From assembly GCF_048544455.1 (NCBI RefSeq), contig NC_133538.1:256294491-256358490 (forward strand): 64,000 nucleotides of DNA, given 5' to 3'. A program made the position numbers and the translations under genes. Each line of letters starts with the position of its first letter. The first letter of the stretch is position 1. Shown piece after piece: positions 11,667-23,203 of this stretch. Source of the stretch: Silene latifolia. Its lineage: Eukaryota; Streptophyta; Magnoliopsida; Caryophyllales; Caryophyllaceae. Under the pieces are notes generated by a model. The model searched no databases and had not been told where the DNA came from. It saw nothing but the letters and a program-made list of their open reading frames with translations.

Positions 11667-13401
11667 TGGTCGATCGCTTTCTTAGCTTAGATTTAGGTTA
11701 CTTGTCGTCAGGAGCACCTAGACCAAAACAATATTTATAAGTTCACAAACATCTCTACTACAAGTAAAGAGGTAAGTAAAGGTCGGATCCCAAGGGACGG
11801 GTATTGATGTAGGATTTTCGATTGCAAGTAGTGGTGTCTAGGGGTGTTACAATTTGGGTTGAGATAAGAAGATCACTAAACTAAATAACAATAAAAGTAA
11901 ACAAGCAAGATGACTAAAATGAGATGTAAACAATTGATTAAAATCACTAGAGTGTCATGGGTTCATAGGGGATTCATGGGAATTGATCATACAAACATAT
12001 TCTCAAATTATAAGCAAGCAATTATTATTGTGATAGGATCGAGTTGGTTTATATCTTACAATCCTAGGAAGGTTTGGGTCCCGGAGCCGAATCGATTAGA
12101 TGGTACAACACCTACAAGTCGACTTAATCATCCCTACTCAACTATTTGCATGGTCTAATGAGACTCGAGTTGGTTTATGTCTTACAAGTCTCATTGAAAA
12201 GGTAAGTGATGGGTAAAAATGCAAGGATTCATAGGCTTGCATTTCATCAAACATAACATGTGCATAAGTTAAGATCACAACAAGCAAGCAAATAAATTAT
12301 GAAAACATATTAAATTAAGCATGAATCATTCCCCATGTTGGTTTCTCCTAATTCCCCATTAACCCTAGTTAAGGAAACTACTCACTTATTATCAAGTTTA
12401 ACATGTTAACAAGGTTGTCAATCATATTAACAAAGCAAAACATGATGAATAAATGAAGATGATTAACAATAATTAAAAAGGGATTAAGAGAATTATACCT
12501 AATGATGATTCCAAAATAATAATGCAAAGAATAATAGAAGTACTTGATGATTGATGGAAGGTTGTCAATCTCCCCAATAAACCCAAATAATCTTCAATTA
12601 TCCAAAATAAAAGATGAACAATAGAGAAATTAAGGAAATGAGATTTGTATTAATACTTGATTAGAAGTTGATTAGAAGATTAAAGAGAGATTAGAATAAT
12701 ATAAACTGCACTAAAGATTGATAAGAAGAACATGATAATCTAATTAGACTAATGGGGTATTTATAGTGGGGATTAGGTGCACAAATTAGGGTTAATAAGG
12801 GCTTAAATGACGATTAAGTCCTTGAGGAATCGCTCCTTTCAAGAAAAGATGCGGGTATCCTTTTAGCTAGTCTTTCAAAAAAAATGCGCATCTCGAATGA
12901 AGAAAGAAGGGGGCGTGTTTCTCTGAAGGACAATCCGAGCGTCCAAGGGTTGGGACGGACGGATTGGGGAGCTTCTGGACGAGCGGCCTGACAGCTTGGA
13001 CGAGCGTCCTGGGGAGCTTCTGGACGGGTGCCCCGAGGCGTGACACGAGCGGATCTTAGCTCAGCTTCCATTTCTTCTTTTCTTCTTTTCTTCTTTCAAT
13101 AATACTCCGGGATTTTGTCGGGGATGCAAGGATCTTTTTCATCATTGCCCATCTACTACATTATGTACAAAGGCCTTCTTGTCTTGTCTTTTGTTTGATG
13201 CTTGGTCATTAGATTCGATCAATTTAGCTCTATTTTGCCATGAAAATGCAAGGTTTGCACTCCTCTCCTAGCAAAGAAACAAAATCTCAAAGAATATGCA
13301 AAACAAAGGACTAAATATAGTAAATGACCCAATTATGCACTAAAAAGCATAGGAACGAGGCTAATTCGGGGACTAAATATGCTCAAATATTGATCACATA
13401 A
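11667..13401 (-). repeat. Athila-type copy A, 3' LTR
   Basis: The plus strand starts TGGTCGATCGC and ends GATCACATAA; the expected final CA is CACATCA in the other two LTRs, so a C-to-A change is inferred. Length 1,735 bp. It contains a cluster of GACGAGCG-type motifs at about 12925-13055. Full-length relative to the partner LTR, which has a deletion. Confidence 0.92.
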
Positions 13402-13421
13402 AATATCCCCAAACCGAACCT
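13402..13421 (-). promoter_or_regulatory. Athila-type copy A polypurine tract
   Basis: The minus strand reads GGTTCGGTTTGGGGATATTT immediately upstream of the 3' LTR. The same purine-rich word borders the LTR in copy B (58943-58962). This is where plus-strand DNA synthesis is expected to start. Confidence 0.75.
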
Positions 13422-15069
13422 TTGCTCGTCCCGAGTAAAGAGGTGACAAAACTAGGACCCTTATTTAAACTATCCTACTAATATAGCCGATATAAGACAA
13501 TTAGCGGGTCTCACTCCGCCCCTTCAACTCACAACAAGACAACCATGAGGTAGGATGCCTTCTTGCAAGGCAAGGTGGGTCTTGCTAAAATGGCGACACT
13601 TCCAATCATTAAAGCACACAAAATCAAGTAATGGATGCATCTACAAAAAGAATAGCCACTTTCCTCATCTAAGTGGCGGAAATTATCTAAAGGGGAAGCA
13701 ATTCAAGGGTACACACTCCTTCATAGATATGGTTTCTTCAAACTACTAAGCCTAGAAGGATACCAATAAATCACCTCCAAGTTGTGTCGAGCTAGGGTAC
13801 CTTTGTCCTCAATCGTTAAATGCTTTTGTCAAGAGTAGACTCCCTATGGTGTTAGAAACACTGGACGATCGTGGAATTCCCCTTCTTGCCTAGACAAGAA
13901 TAAGGGTAGTCCCCTCTTTACCATGCACAAAAATGGATACGATGGATAAAGAGATCAATAGTATTTGAGTTTGATGTGGGAGTTTGCCTTTGTTGTTGTT
14001 TTTTCCCCCAATTTCTTGTGGCATTAACATTTGAGAACACTTTCTTTTTGCCATTTCTTTTGATGTTTGGCTTTTCAATACTTGACAACTTTCAACTTTT
14101 TCATTTTCTTTTGAATATTTTCAAAGTCACCCCAATTAGTAACGAGGGTGCCTTATAATTGAAGCATAGGAGTCTATTTTTTCTCCTCTTTTCTTTTGAT
14201 GCATTTTGCAAACTTTTTGGCTTTTCATTTCATTTCTTGAACACAAATTTGAATAAATTTTGTGCCCATTCCCTTTGATGACAAAATGTATGGTATAACA
14301 TGGATGAATGATGGTTGCATGGTTTCAAGGGTCACCTTGGAATAAATGGTAGCCAAGGAGTTATCACACCACAAGGTACTCTTGACTAGGCCTTAATCCA
14401 TGGGTCAAAGGATACTAGCATGACACATCCTAGGGTATTTTACAAGTATTCTAACAGGCAAAGTCTTAAGAAGAAACATCTACTAGGGCCTATATACACT
14501 TATCAAGCATCCCAAATAGACGGTTTCACAAATTTTTTCCTAAATGCAACTACATGCCATGATGCAACTAACATATATACATCCTAATGCATATGCTTCT
14601 ACCAACTAATATGCCAAATAATATAAATGTTAGTCCTAAATTCACATTGTTTATACCGCATCAATCAAAATAAAGCCCTATAGTCATTAACATAAAGAGG
14701 AAAAAAGAGATTGGAAAGATCATACCATGCGGTCTTCAATATCCTCATGTCTCGGATGTGGCTTAGTCAATCAATGTGAACAAGGATGAACAAACACAAT
14801 ATATACAAAACAATATATACAAAATTATACTACAAAGGAAATGAACTTGTTTTTGGATTTTCATTTTTTCAATTTTTTTGAATTTTTCTAAATTTTTGAT
14901 TTTTTTGGATTTTGAATAACAGTCAAGTTAGAATTTCCCATCCCCACACTAGTATGGGCATTGTCCTCAATGGCCAATACGATAGGAAATTATGCAATGA
15001 AAATGCATGATTTCTAAACTAAATGCAAACTATACTAAGCTACACTACATGATGCATGTATTTTTGTTA
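13422..15069 (-). other. Athila-type 3' non-coding region
   Basis: About 1.65 kb between the ORF-1-like gene and the polypurine tract with no credible coding frame; AT-rich with T-rich runs near 14000-14260 and 14860-14920. The same sequence order is found in copy B at about 58963-60565, so it is part of the element and not a separate insertion. Confidence 0.65.
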
Positions 15070-15454
15070 GAGAAAATTGTTGATTACAGCCTTTTAAAAA
15101 TCACTTTTTGAAAATTACAGCCTTATAAATTTTTTTTTGAAAATTACATCCAAAATATTACTTTTCTTCTAAAATTGCACCAACTTGAGGTTTTTGGTGA
15201 ATTTTGATGATGTTTTTATGATGTACCCTTTATTATTTGAGAGCCTACTTACCCAGATTTCTTACCTCTCCTTAACACAAACCAATTAATCACCCCAAAC
15301 ATCATAAAAACATCATCAAAATTCACCGGAAACCTCAAGTTGGTGCAATTTTAGAAGAACAGTAATATTTTGGATGTAATTTTCAAAAAAAAAATTTATA
15401 AGGCTGTAATTTTCAAAAAGTGATTTTTAAAAGGCTGTAATCAACAATTTTCTC
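15070..15454. mobile_element. Mutator-type MITE (foldback), 385 bp
   Basis: Long inverted arms of about 160 bp each: the left end GAGAAAATTGTTGATTACAG is matched by the reverse complement of the right end, and the complementarity continues inward past TTGCACCAACTTGAGGTTT. A 9-bp direct duplication TTTTTGTTA flanks it (15061-15069 and 15455-15463), and GAGAAAAT-type ends with 9-bp duplications are the mark of Mutator-like elements. Copy B of the host element has the corresponding uninterrupted site near 60565-60573. No transposase; mobilised in trans. Confidence 0.93.
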
Positions 15455-15771
15455 TTTTTGTTATGATGGAGAGCATAATTTAAATTAGCTCCCAATGCAT
15501 ATGCATAGACTTCCCCAAACCAAAATAGACATTATTTCTAATGTCATGAATTTCGGGGGAGTTTATGGACATGAAATGCAATGCATGAAACTAAAGATTG
15601 TCATTTTGGATTTTACAAGTCGGGAACAATAATAATGAACACCTTAATGAAGCCAAGGTGTTAGTCCTCCAATGTTTCTAGGACTCCACAAAATGATCAA
15701 GATAAAATAAAAACAAGAGAAGTAGACAAACCATAAGGGAGGTGTAAGAATGTAGGAGCCTCCAAAGTTTG

Positions 15772-17384
15772 CTAATCCTCACCCATCGTATCATCATCAT
15801 CATCATCTTCCTCTCTTGAGGCATCATCAACCTCCATAGATGTGGAATCATGTCCACTCTCACTTTCACTTGTTTGTTCTTCTTCACTTTCCTATTCCTC
15901 CTCTTGGACTTCTTCTTCTTGAACCTCTTCTTTTTCTCCTCCTTCTTGGTCACCACCCTCTTCAACAACCATCTCCTCTCCACCCGGTCTACCACCACTA
16001 GGAACGCTAGGAAAGAATACTTCCCTATCCGCCCAACTAGGCAAAGGACAAGATGGATCAAGAAGTCCTTGCCTAGCTAGATGTAGGAGGGGTGGATTTT
16101 GGGCCTTGTAAGCATCCACTCTATCATTGTAAGCTTGCTTGTGAATTTTCCTCATAAGTAGTGTCAAGTAATCATTTCCCACTTCGACATCCTTTGGTTT
16201 GAACTCGTGGTATTCAAATGGGTAAGGTGGGGTGATAATGGAGGAGGAGGGCTCGGCAATTTCACCCCTTTGTTGTTGAATGATATACTCAGTCTCTTCG
16301 GAGAATGGGAGAAGGTAGTTCGGTCGGTGAACATTCAATCGGCAAATTTTGGAAGGCAAGGTGAAGGATCTAGCTTCATTTGTTAACTACCCATATTTGT
16401 TGTCAAGAGTGTCGTGCTTGACCCACTTGAACTTGTGAATCATAGTGTCCATATCAACAAGATGGCCTCCTTTAACCGGCACATAGGTGATGTTTTTGTT
16501 GAAATCCCGGTTAAAATGCTTAGCCAAATGGGTAACTAGTCCTCCATTGACAATAAAGGCGGTGCCTTCTTTTCCAAAATCGACATTAAGCCATCGTTCA
16601 ACCAAAAGTCTTAGAGCATTGTATGGCTTGGTAAATTCCCTCCCAATGTTCAAGGCCGACTCAAGAAGAATACAATCGAGTTTGGTAAGATGATTTGTGC
16701 CATTTCTAGCTATCAAAGTATTCCCAATGACCTTATGCTATACTCTAATGCCCCGATAGCAGACTAAGAGAGCACGACAATCATGAAAGCGTATGAATTT
16801 CTTTCCGGAAATTGCCATCCAAAGAGGAGCGGGGTCATACTTGATAGGAGTCTTTGTATATTTCGGGTTATCACTAAGGCCTAATATCTTACCCAATTAT
16901 TTATAAGTTATGCGTCTATCAACATTTTCAAGACGAAACTCGATGTTGGTTCGAGTCTCCACCCTTGTGACTTTGAAGGAACTTAAAAATTCCAAGGTGA
17001 GGGAGAGGTATGTCAATTCTTTCATTGTAAACAATTTACCCAATCCCATAGACTCAAAGAAGGTTTTGGTTTATTTAAGAACACCCAATTTTGACAATGC
17101 ATCTTCACAAATAAACTTAGTAGGCATGATGGTTTTCTTAGCAAAGAGAATGAATTTCTCCCTATGAGAGCCGGAAGTGAAAGTTACCTCCGGATAATTG
17201 GATAATTGTTCAATGACCGGAGTTGGTGATGTTGTAGATTCATAGGGGGATCTTGTTGTTGAACCTCCAACCTTGCCTCATGGACTACCAATGCCTTTGA
17301 CAATTGTTTTGCTTGAAGAGCTAGTTACCTTTTGTAAAGTGTCTTCTTTTGGGGTGCCTTGTTGCCTCCTTTAGTTCTTGCCAT
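15772..17384 (-). pseudogene. Athila ORF-1-like gene, copy A (broken)
   Basis: The start ATG at 17384 (MARTKG) matches the equivalent ATG in copy B. The central region (for example TKLDCILLESALNIGREF and FTLPSKICRLNVHRPNYLLPF) resembles the plant-specific Athila ORF-1 protein family; its role in the element is unknown and an envelope-like function was only ever proposed. The C terminus is strongly acidic, rich in E and D, partly encoded by an imperfect TCATCA repeat near 15786. The frame is broken by stops and shifts near 17335, 16740, 16385 and 15892; similarity to copy B continues across each, so they are lesions. The last stop, at 15772, is shared in position with copy B. Confidence 0.72.
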
Positions 17385-17699
17385 TCTCCTTTGCTTGATT
17401 ACACCAATGAAAGATTGAAATCTTTAATTTTTAGTGATACCCAAATCGATTTAGGATGAATGAATGTTGCTTTGTATCCTAAAAATCGACTCAAAAGTTG
17501 AAGATTTTGGTGTTTCAATAACTTGTAGTTGAAAAAGGAGTGATTAATTTTTGTTGTGAGGAAGTTTGGATTTGATTTGGTTGAGAAAATTTGATTTTGT
17601 TAATGGAGAGGATGAGGGTTTTGGGTTTTTTGAGTAGTGGGTAGTGTTTATAGGTTGAAGAAATGAGAATGAAGGGAGAAGAGGGTTTAAAACACCCGT

Positions 17700-18095
17700 T
17701 ATATTTGAAAATGCAGTGGAGGATGAGCGGACCAGGTGTCGGGACGCTCAGATTCTTCCGTGTTTGGCTCAGGAAAAGACGCCACAGGACGAGCGTCTTT
17801 CTGCAAAGACGAGCGGATTATTTGTGGAGGGACGAGCGTCTTTCTGGGTGGACGCTCAGATTCCTTTATAGAGAAAATCCCAGGATTTTTGCAGCAAAAG
17901 ACGAGCGTCTTTTGTGAAGGACGACCGTCTAGAATGAAACGAGCGGATTCTCAGCTGAGACGCTCGGATTCTTTGTCAGACCAGATTTTTGTATTCTACA
18001 GCTCTACCAGATGAGCGTCTGGTGACTTTGGACGCTCGGGTTCTTCAAGACGAGCGGATTGTCCATTTGGCCGCTCGGATTCTTCCTTGACCACA
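17700..18095. repeat. Cluster of GACGAGCG / GACGCTCGGATTC motifs, copy A
   Basis: About fifteen short words of the types GACGAGCGTCTT, GACGAGCGGATT and GACGCTCGGATTCTT, in both orientations, at irregular spacing in the non-coding gap between protease and ORF-1. The same words occur in the LTRs of this element (12925-13055 and 22355-22455). Not a CRISPR: spacing and spacer lengths are irregular. Confidence 0.8.
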
Positions 18096-18425
18096 CGGAT
18101 TCAGGTCCACCCGTGGGTACTTCGTAACCCGTGTCATTTTCATTCTTCAATTCTCATGTTCTTCATTGTAGGGGCACTACAAAGGCATGAATATCCTAGG
18201 CAATGGCTATCCCCACACTAAGGTAAAGCACTACACATCAATAAAATCATAAGTCCCTCCCTCACTTTTCTCAAAATGATGAATATCTTGATCAAAGCAC
18301 AAAAATATAAATCCAAAAATGACAAAAAATGCAATGTAATAATTGAAATACAAGTTAGGGAGTTAGAATATTTACAAATGGTGGTTTAGGGAGGACTCCA
18401 CCAAACTCTCATCCAATTTGAGATG

Positions 18426-21210
18426 TCAAGGGGGCATGTTCAAGGTGTTGTTGATGTTACTCAACACCTTGAAGAAGTAGTCGAAAGCTTGCTCATTATC
18501 ATGATAAAGGTCCTCAATAGATTTTTGCACTTGTTGTTCTCCATGATAGTCTTGGTTCATAGCATTACCAATGTAGGGATTGAATATCCCTTCAAACTCA
18601 TCATCCCAAAGACCGCAAACTTTGTCTACTTGATCATTAAACATTTTTTGAGTTGATGGAGACAACTCTCCTTCTTTCTTGTCTTGGCCAATGAGGTCAT
18701 CTTCTTCACTTGTCATGGGTGAGCTTTTCAAGCCCTCATTGTTTCTATTTCCTTGATCTTTTGATGGAGCATCATCCACTTTCAGTTTCCATTGAAATTC
18801 CAACTTCTTCCTATCATCCTTCCGGCTATAGTGATCAACCATAAAACATGGCTTATGCAATCGGGGAGCTCTCATGGTCTTGTCAAGATTGAAAGTGAAG
18901 GTTTCATCTCCCACTTCAAGGGTGAGCTCTCCATACTTCACATCGATCACCGCTCCCGCGGTGTGCATGAAAGGTCTTCCTAAGATAATAAGAATGTTGG
19001 AGTCTTCTTCCATGTCAACAATAACGAAATCCATCGGGATGAAGAATTTTCCAATTCTCACGGGAACATATTCCCATACCCCTAAAGGTGTCTTTGTTGA
19101 TGTATCCGCCATTTGAAGCGTGATGTTGGTACATTTGAGTTCTCCCATTTCTAGCCTCTTGCTAACCGAATATGGCATGACACTAACACTTGCCCCAAGG
19201 TCACATAAAGCTTTGTTGATTGTAGTGTCACCAATAGTGCATGAAATGGAGAAAATTCCCGGATCCTTGAGTTTTGGAGGTGAACTCCCTTGAAGGATGG
19301 AGCTACTAACCTTAGTGAAGGCAATAGTCTCAAGCTTCCGGATTGATTTCTTCTTCGTAAGGATGTCTTTCATGTACTTTGCATAGGCCGGAACGTGATT
19401 GATCAATTCCGTGATAAGAATCGAGACTTCCAAATTCTTTACAATTTCCATGAATTTTCCAAGTTGGTCATCAAACTGAGGCTTAGCTTGACGACTCGGG
19501 AATGGAAGTCTAATCACAATGAGCTCCTTCTCTTTGGCCTTTTCTTCAATTTTCTTTGAAACTTCTTGATTGGTGGGTTCTTCTTCCCTAGAGTTTTGCA
19601 CAACTCTTTCCTTATCACTAGCTTCCACAACTTCATCCTCAACTTACTTCTTTGGTCCTTCATATCTTGTACCACTCCTCAAGTGAATGGCACTAACCGT
19701 TTCATGTCTTGGGGGATTACTTTAAGGTGGTAATTGCCCCTTTTGTATTTGAGAGCTTGAAGATGCTAGTTGGGTCATTTGAGTTTCCAACATTTTTCTG
19801 TGGGCTAGGATGTTGTTGATGGTGATGTCTTTTGCTTGGCTATCTTTTTGCATTTGAGTGAAAAATTCTTGCTGACTCTTTTGCATTTAGAGGACCGCTT
19901 TTTGAACATCAAAACCTTGGTCACTTTGTTGATTGTATAGAGTTTGATTTTGATAACCTTGGTTTTGGTTGAAAAAGAGTCTTTGATTTTGGTTTCCCAT
20001 GGGAGGTGGGGTGTATGTTGGTTGAGGGTTTTGAACATTTTGGCTTTTGTATGAGAGATTTGGGTGGAATTTGGTGTTTTCATTGTAATAGTTGGAATAA
20101 GGGGTACCACTTTTGTATGCTTGAAAAGCATTCACTTGCTCATTTGTTCCCCTACATTCACTTTGGTCATGTCCCAAAGTTCCACAATTCTCACATATCC
20201 CACTTGAGATTGATGAAGATGCCACCATGGCATTAACATGATGCTTTGGTGATTTTGAGGCTTTTTGAAGCTTAGCCATAGCTTTTTCAAACTTCAAGTT
20301 GATGGTATCAATATGAGCACTAAGTTGAGCACCCAATTGAGTAATAGAGTCCACTTCATGCTTTTCTCCTCTAGTAGCCTTGCGAGGTCTACTATATTGT
20401 GAATTATGGACCGCCATTTCATCAATCTTGTTCTGAGTTTGATTATCGTCAACTTCGGTGAACATACCATTTGATCCCATGTTGAGAATGTTTCTTGAGT
20501 CTTCATAAAGACCATTCTAAAATTGTTGTACCAAGAACCACTCGCTAAGTCCATGATGAGGACATGAGCGACAAATTCCTTTGAATCGCTCCCAAGCTTC
20601 ATACAAAGATTCTTTGTCCCTTTGCTTAAAACCCGTAATTTGAGCTCTTAGAATGTTAGTCTTTTCCGGAGGGTAGAATTTTTTGTAGAAAGCTAGAGCC
20701 AACTTCTTCCAAGAGTCAATTCCAAGAGTAGCCTTATCAAGGCTCTTCAACCACAGTTTCACGGTACCAATTAGAGAAAAAGGAAATAAGACCCATCGAA
20801 TTTGGTCTTGAGTCACTCCGGTTTGTGAAATCGCATCACAATAGTCATAAAAAGTCTCCATGTGGGAATGAGGGTCTTCACTAGGCATCCCCCCAAATTG
20901 GCTTGTTTCGACTAATTGTATAAATGCGGATTTTGCAATGAAATATCCGGTTAAGTGTTGGGTTCTCCTCGGTTGGTACGGAATGTGATGAAAACTTAGG
21001 CATTGTGGGGTGGTTGTGTGATTGATTTTGTGTTGGGTTCTGCTCACCTTCTCTTACAAAAGGGTTGATGAACTCAATAGTATTTGGTTAAATATCTACA
21101 ACCTCACCAATACCTCTCAAAGTATTTCTAGCAAGTGTTCTATTGGTTGTTAAAGTCCTTTCAATTTCGTGATCAATGGGTAACAAGTTACCTTGTGATC
21201 TTCTAGACAT
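18426..21210 (-). pseudogene. gag-pro: Athila-type gag-protease, copy A (broken)
   Basis: The start ATG at 21210 opens MSRRSQGNLLPIDHE, a normal Athila Gag N terminus. The Gag core (PHSHMETFYDYCDAI, LFPFSLIGTVKLWLKSL) is followed by a zinc knuckle CENCGTLGHDQSEC (CX2CX4HX4C), a conserved LRSG box, and the protease with CDLGASVSVMP (DLG at about 19202-19194, the Athila variant of DTG/DSG). The frame shifts once near 21090 and is then continuous but carries stops near 20517, 19885, 19722 and 19646. The ORF closes at 18426 with no RT domain beyond. Gag and protease would provide particle assembly and processing. Confidence 0.88.
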
Positions 21211-21326
21211 GCAAAATATCAAACAACTCGAAAACAATTAGAACAAACCTTGAGGAGTTTCACTTCCCCAAGGCAAAGAAAGACACAACTAATAACAATC
21301 AAAGAAAATCAAATTAAGTTAACACC

Positions 21327-21345
21327 ATCCCCGGCAATGGCGCCA
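21327..21345 (-). promoter_or_regulatory. Athila-type primer binding site
   Basis: The minus strand reads TGGCGCCATTGCCGGGGAT four bases inside the 5' LTR. It matches, with one difference, the TGGCGCCGTTGCCGGGGA site typical of Athila and related elements (complementary to tRNA-Asp, from memory). Confidence 0.85.
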
Positions 21346-21349
21346 TTTT

Positions 21350-22786
21350 TGGTCGATCGCTTTCTTAGCTTAGATTTCGGTTACTTGTCGTTAGGAGCAC
21401 CTAGACCAAAACAATATTTATAACTTCACAAACAACTCTACTACTAGTAAAGAGGTAAGTAAATGTCGGATCCCAAGAGACGGGTATTGATGTAGGATTT
21501 TCGATTCCAAGTTGTGGTGTCTTGGGGTGTCACAATATGGGTTGAGATAAGAAGATCACTAAACTAAATAACAATAAAAGTAAACAAGCAAGATGATTAA
21601 AATGAGATGTAAACAATTGATTAAAAGCACTAGGGTGTCATGGGTTCATAGGGGATTCATGGGAATTAATCATACAAACATATTCTCAAATTATAAGAAA
21701 GCAATTATTGTTGTGATAGGATCGAGTTGGTTTATATCTTACAATCCTATGAAGGTTTGGGTCTCGGAGCCGAATTGATTAGATTTTACAACACCTACAA
21801 GTCGACTTAATCCTCCCTACTCAACTATATGCATGGTCTAATGAGACTCGAGTTGGTTTATGTCTTACAAGTCTCATTGAAAAGGTAAGTGATGGGTAAC
21901 AAATGCAAGGATTCATAGGCTCGCATTTCATCAAACATAACTTGTGCATAAGTTGAGATCACAACAAGCAAGCAAATAAATTATGAAAACATATTAAATT
22001 AAGCATGAATGATCCCTCATGTTGGTTTCCCCTAATTCCCCATTAACCCTAGTTAAGGAAATTACTCACTCATTATCAAGTTTAACATGTTAACAAGGTT
22101 GTCAATCAGATTAACAAAGCAAAACATGATGAATAAATGAAGATGATTAACAATAATTAAAAAGGGATTAAGAGAATTATACCTAATGATGATTCCAAAA
22201 TAATAATGCAAATAATAATAGAAGTACTTGATGATTGATGGAAGGTTGTCAATCTCCCAATAAACCCAAATAATCTTCAATTACCCAAAATAAAAGATGA
22301 ACAATAGAGAAATTAAGGAAATGAGATTTGTATTATAAAAGATGAACAATAGCAGATTGGGGAGCTTCTGAACGAGCGGCCTGGCAGCTTGGACGAGCGT
22401 CCTGGGGATCTTCTGGATGGGTGTCCCGAAGGGTGAGACGAGCGGATCTTAGCTCAGCTTACATTTCTTCTTTTCTTCTTTCAACAATCCTCCGGGATTT
22501 TGTCGGGGATGCAAGGATCTTTTTCATCATTGCCCATCTACTACATTATGTAGAAAGGCCTTCTTGTCTTGTCTTCTCTTTGATGCTTGGTCATTAGATT
22601 CGATCAATTTAGCTCTATTTTGCCATGAAAATGCAAGGTTTGCACTCCTCTCCTACCAAGGAAACAAAACCTCAAAGAATATGAAAAACAAAGGACAAAA
22701 GATAGTAAATGACCCAATTATGCACTAAAAAGCATAGGAACGACGTTAATTCGGGGACTAAATATGCTCAAATATTGATCACATCA
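21350..22786 (-). repeat. Athila-type copy A, 5' LTR with internal deletion
   Basis: The plus strand starts TGGTCGATCGC and ends GATCACATCA. At 1,437 bp it is 298 bp shorter than its partner. The missing block corresponds to about 12654-12961 of the 3' LTR. At the junction (22336-22352) there is a 17-base copy of the sequence at 22291-22307, that is, filler DNA at a repaired break. The lost block would have contained part of the transcribed LTR. Confidence 0.9.
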
Positions 22787-22791
22787 GATTG
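22787..22791. repeat. Target site duplication GATTG, right copy
   Basis: Directly follows the terminal CA of the LTR and matches 11662-11666. Confidence 0.92.
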
Positions 22792-23079
22792 CTTGGTGTG
22801 TAACCCACCCTTCTAAGCCAAAACCTGTGTAAGCATTATGCATAATATAATGAAACTGTGAGTGCTTATGTGCTACTTGATCATAAGTCTTTCCGTGTCA
22901 TTTTCAAACTTTCAAAAATACCCTTTTGCGCCGTTATAATGGCCATTTCAAATCTCGGTCTTTCACCGACCGTTGCACGCCTTTCTAGGCCATCGTAATG
23001 ACGATTTTTTAAACCCGGTTTCTATAACCATTTCCACACGCCTTTCTAGGCCGTCGTAATGACGATTTTCAAAACCCAG
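22792..23079 (+). repeat. Tat/Ogre leader with 61-bp tandem repeat, left part
   Basis: The leader resumes after the Athila insertion. From about 22905 it consists of 61-bp units (landmark CGTAATGACGATTTT at 22994 and 23055) containing ACGCCTTTCTAGGCCGTCG and AACCCGGTTTTTATAACCATTT. The array is split by the LINE and continues at 27784. Confidence 0.82.
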
Positions 23080-23203
23080 TTTTTTTTTTGGTAGAATGTA
23101 AGGATATATTATAACATCACCGAGCAATCATTACATCAACTCATACAATTTGGAATATGACCGCTAACATGTAAGCTAAGTCATAAACAACAACCTCCTA
23201 ACA

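Larger units (their letters stand above)
11667..22786 (-). mobile_element. Non-autonomous Athila-type Ty3/gypsy element, copy A
   Basis: Minus-strand element with LTRs at both ends, 5-bp target duplication GATTG, an Asp-tRNA-type primer site, gag-protease (21210-18426) and a separate Athila ORF-1-like gene (17384-15772). There is no reverse transcriptase, RNase H or integrase between them: the protease frame ends normally at 18426 and about 1 kb of non-coding DNA follows. Copy B at the right edge has the same arrangement, so the loss precedes the amplification of this family. It would depend on an autonomous Athila for mobility. Confidence 0.88.
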
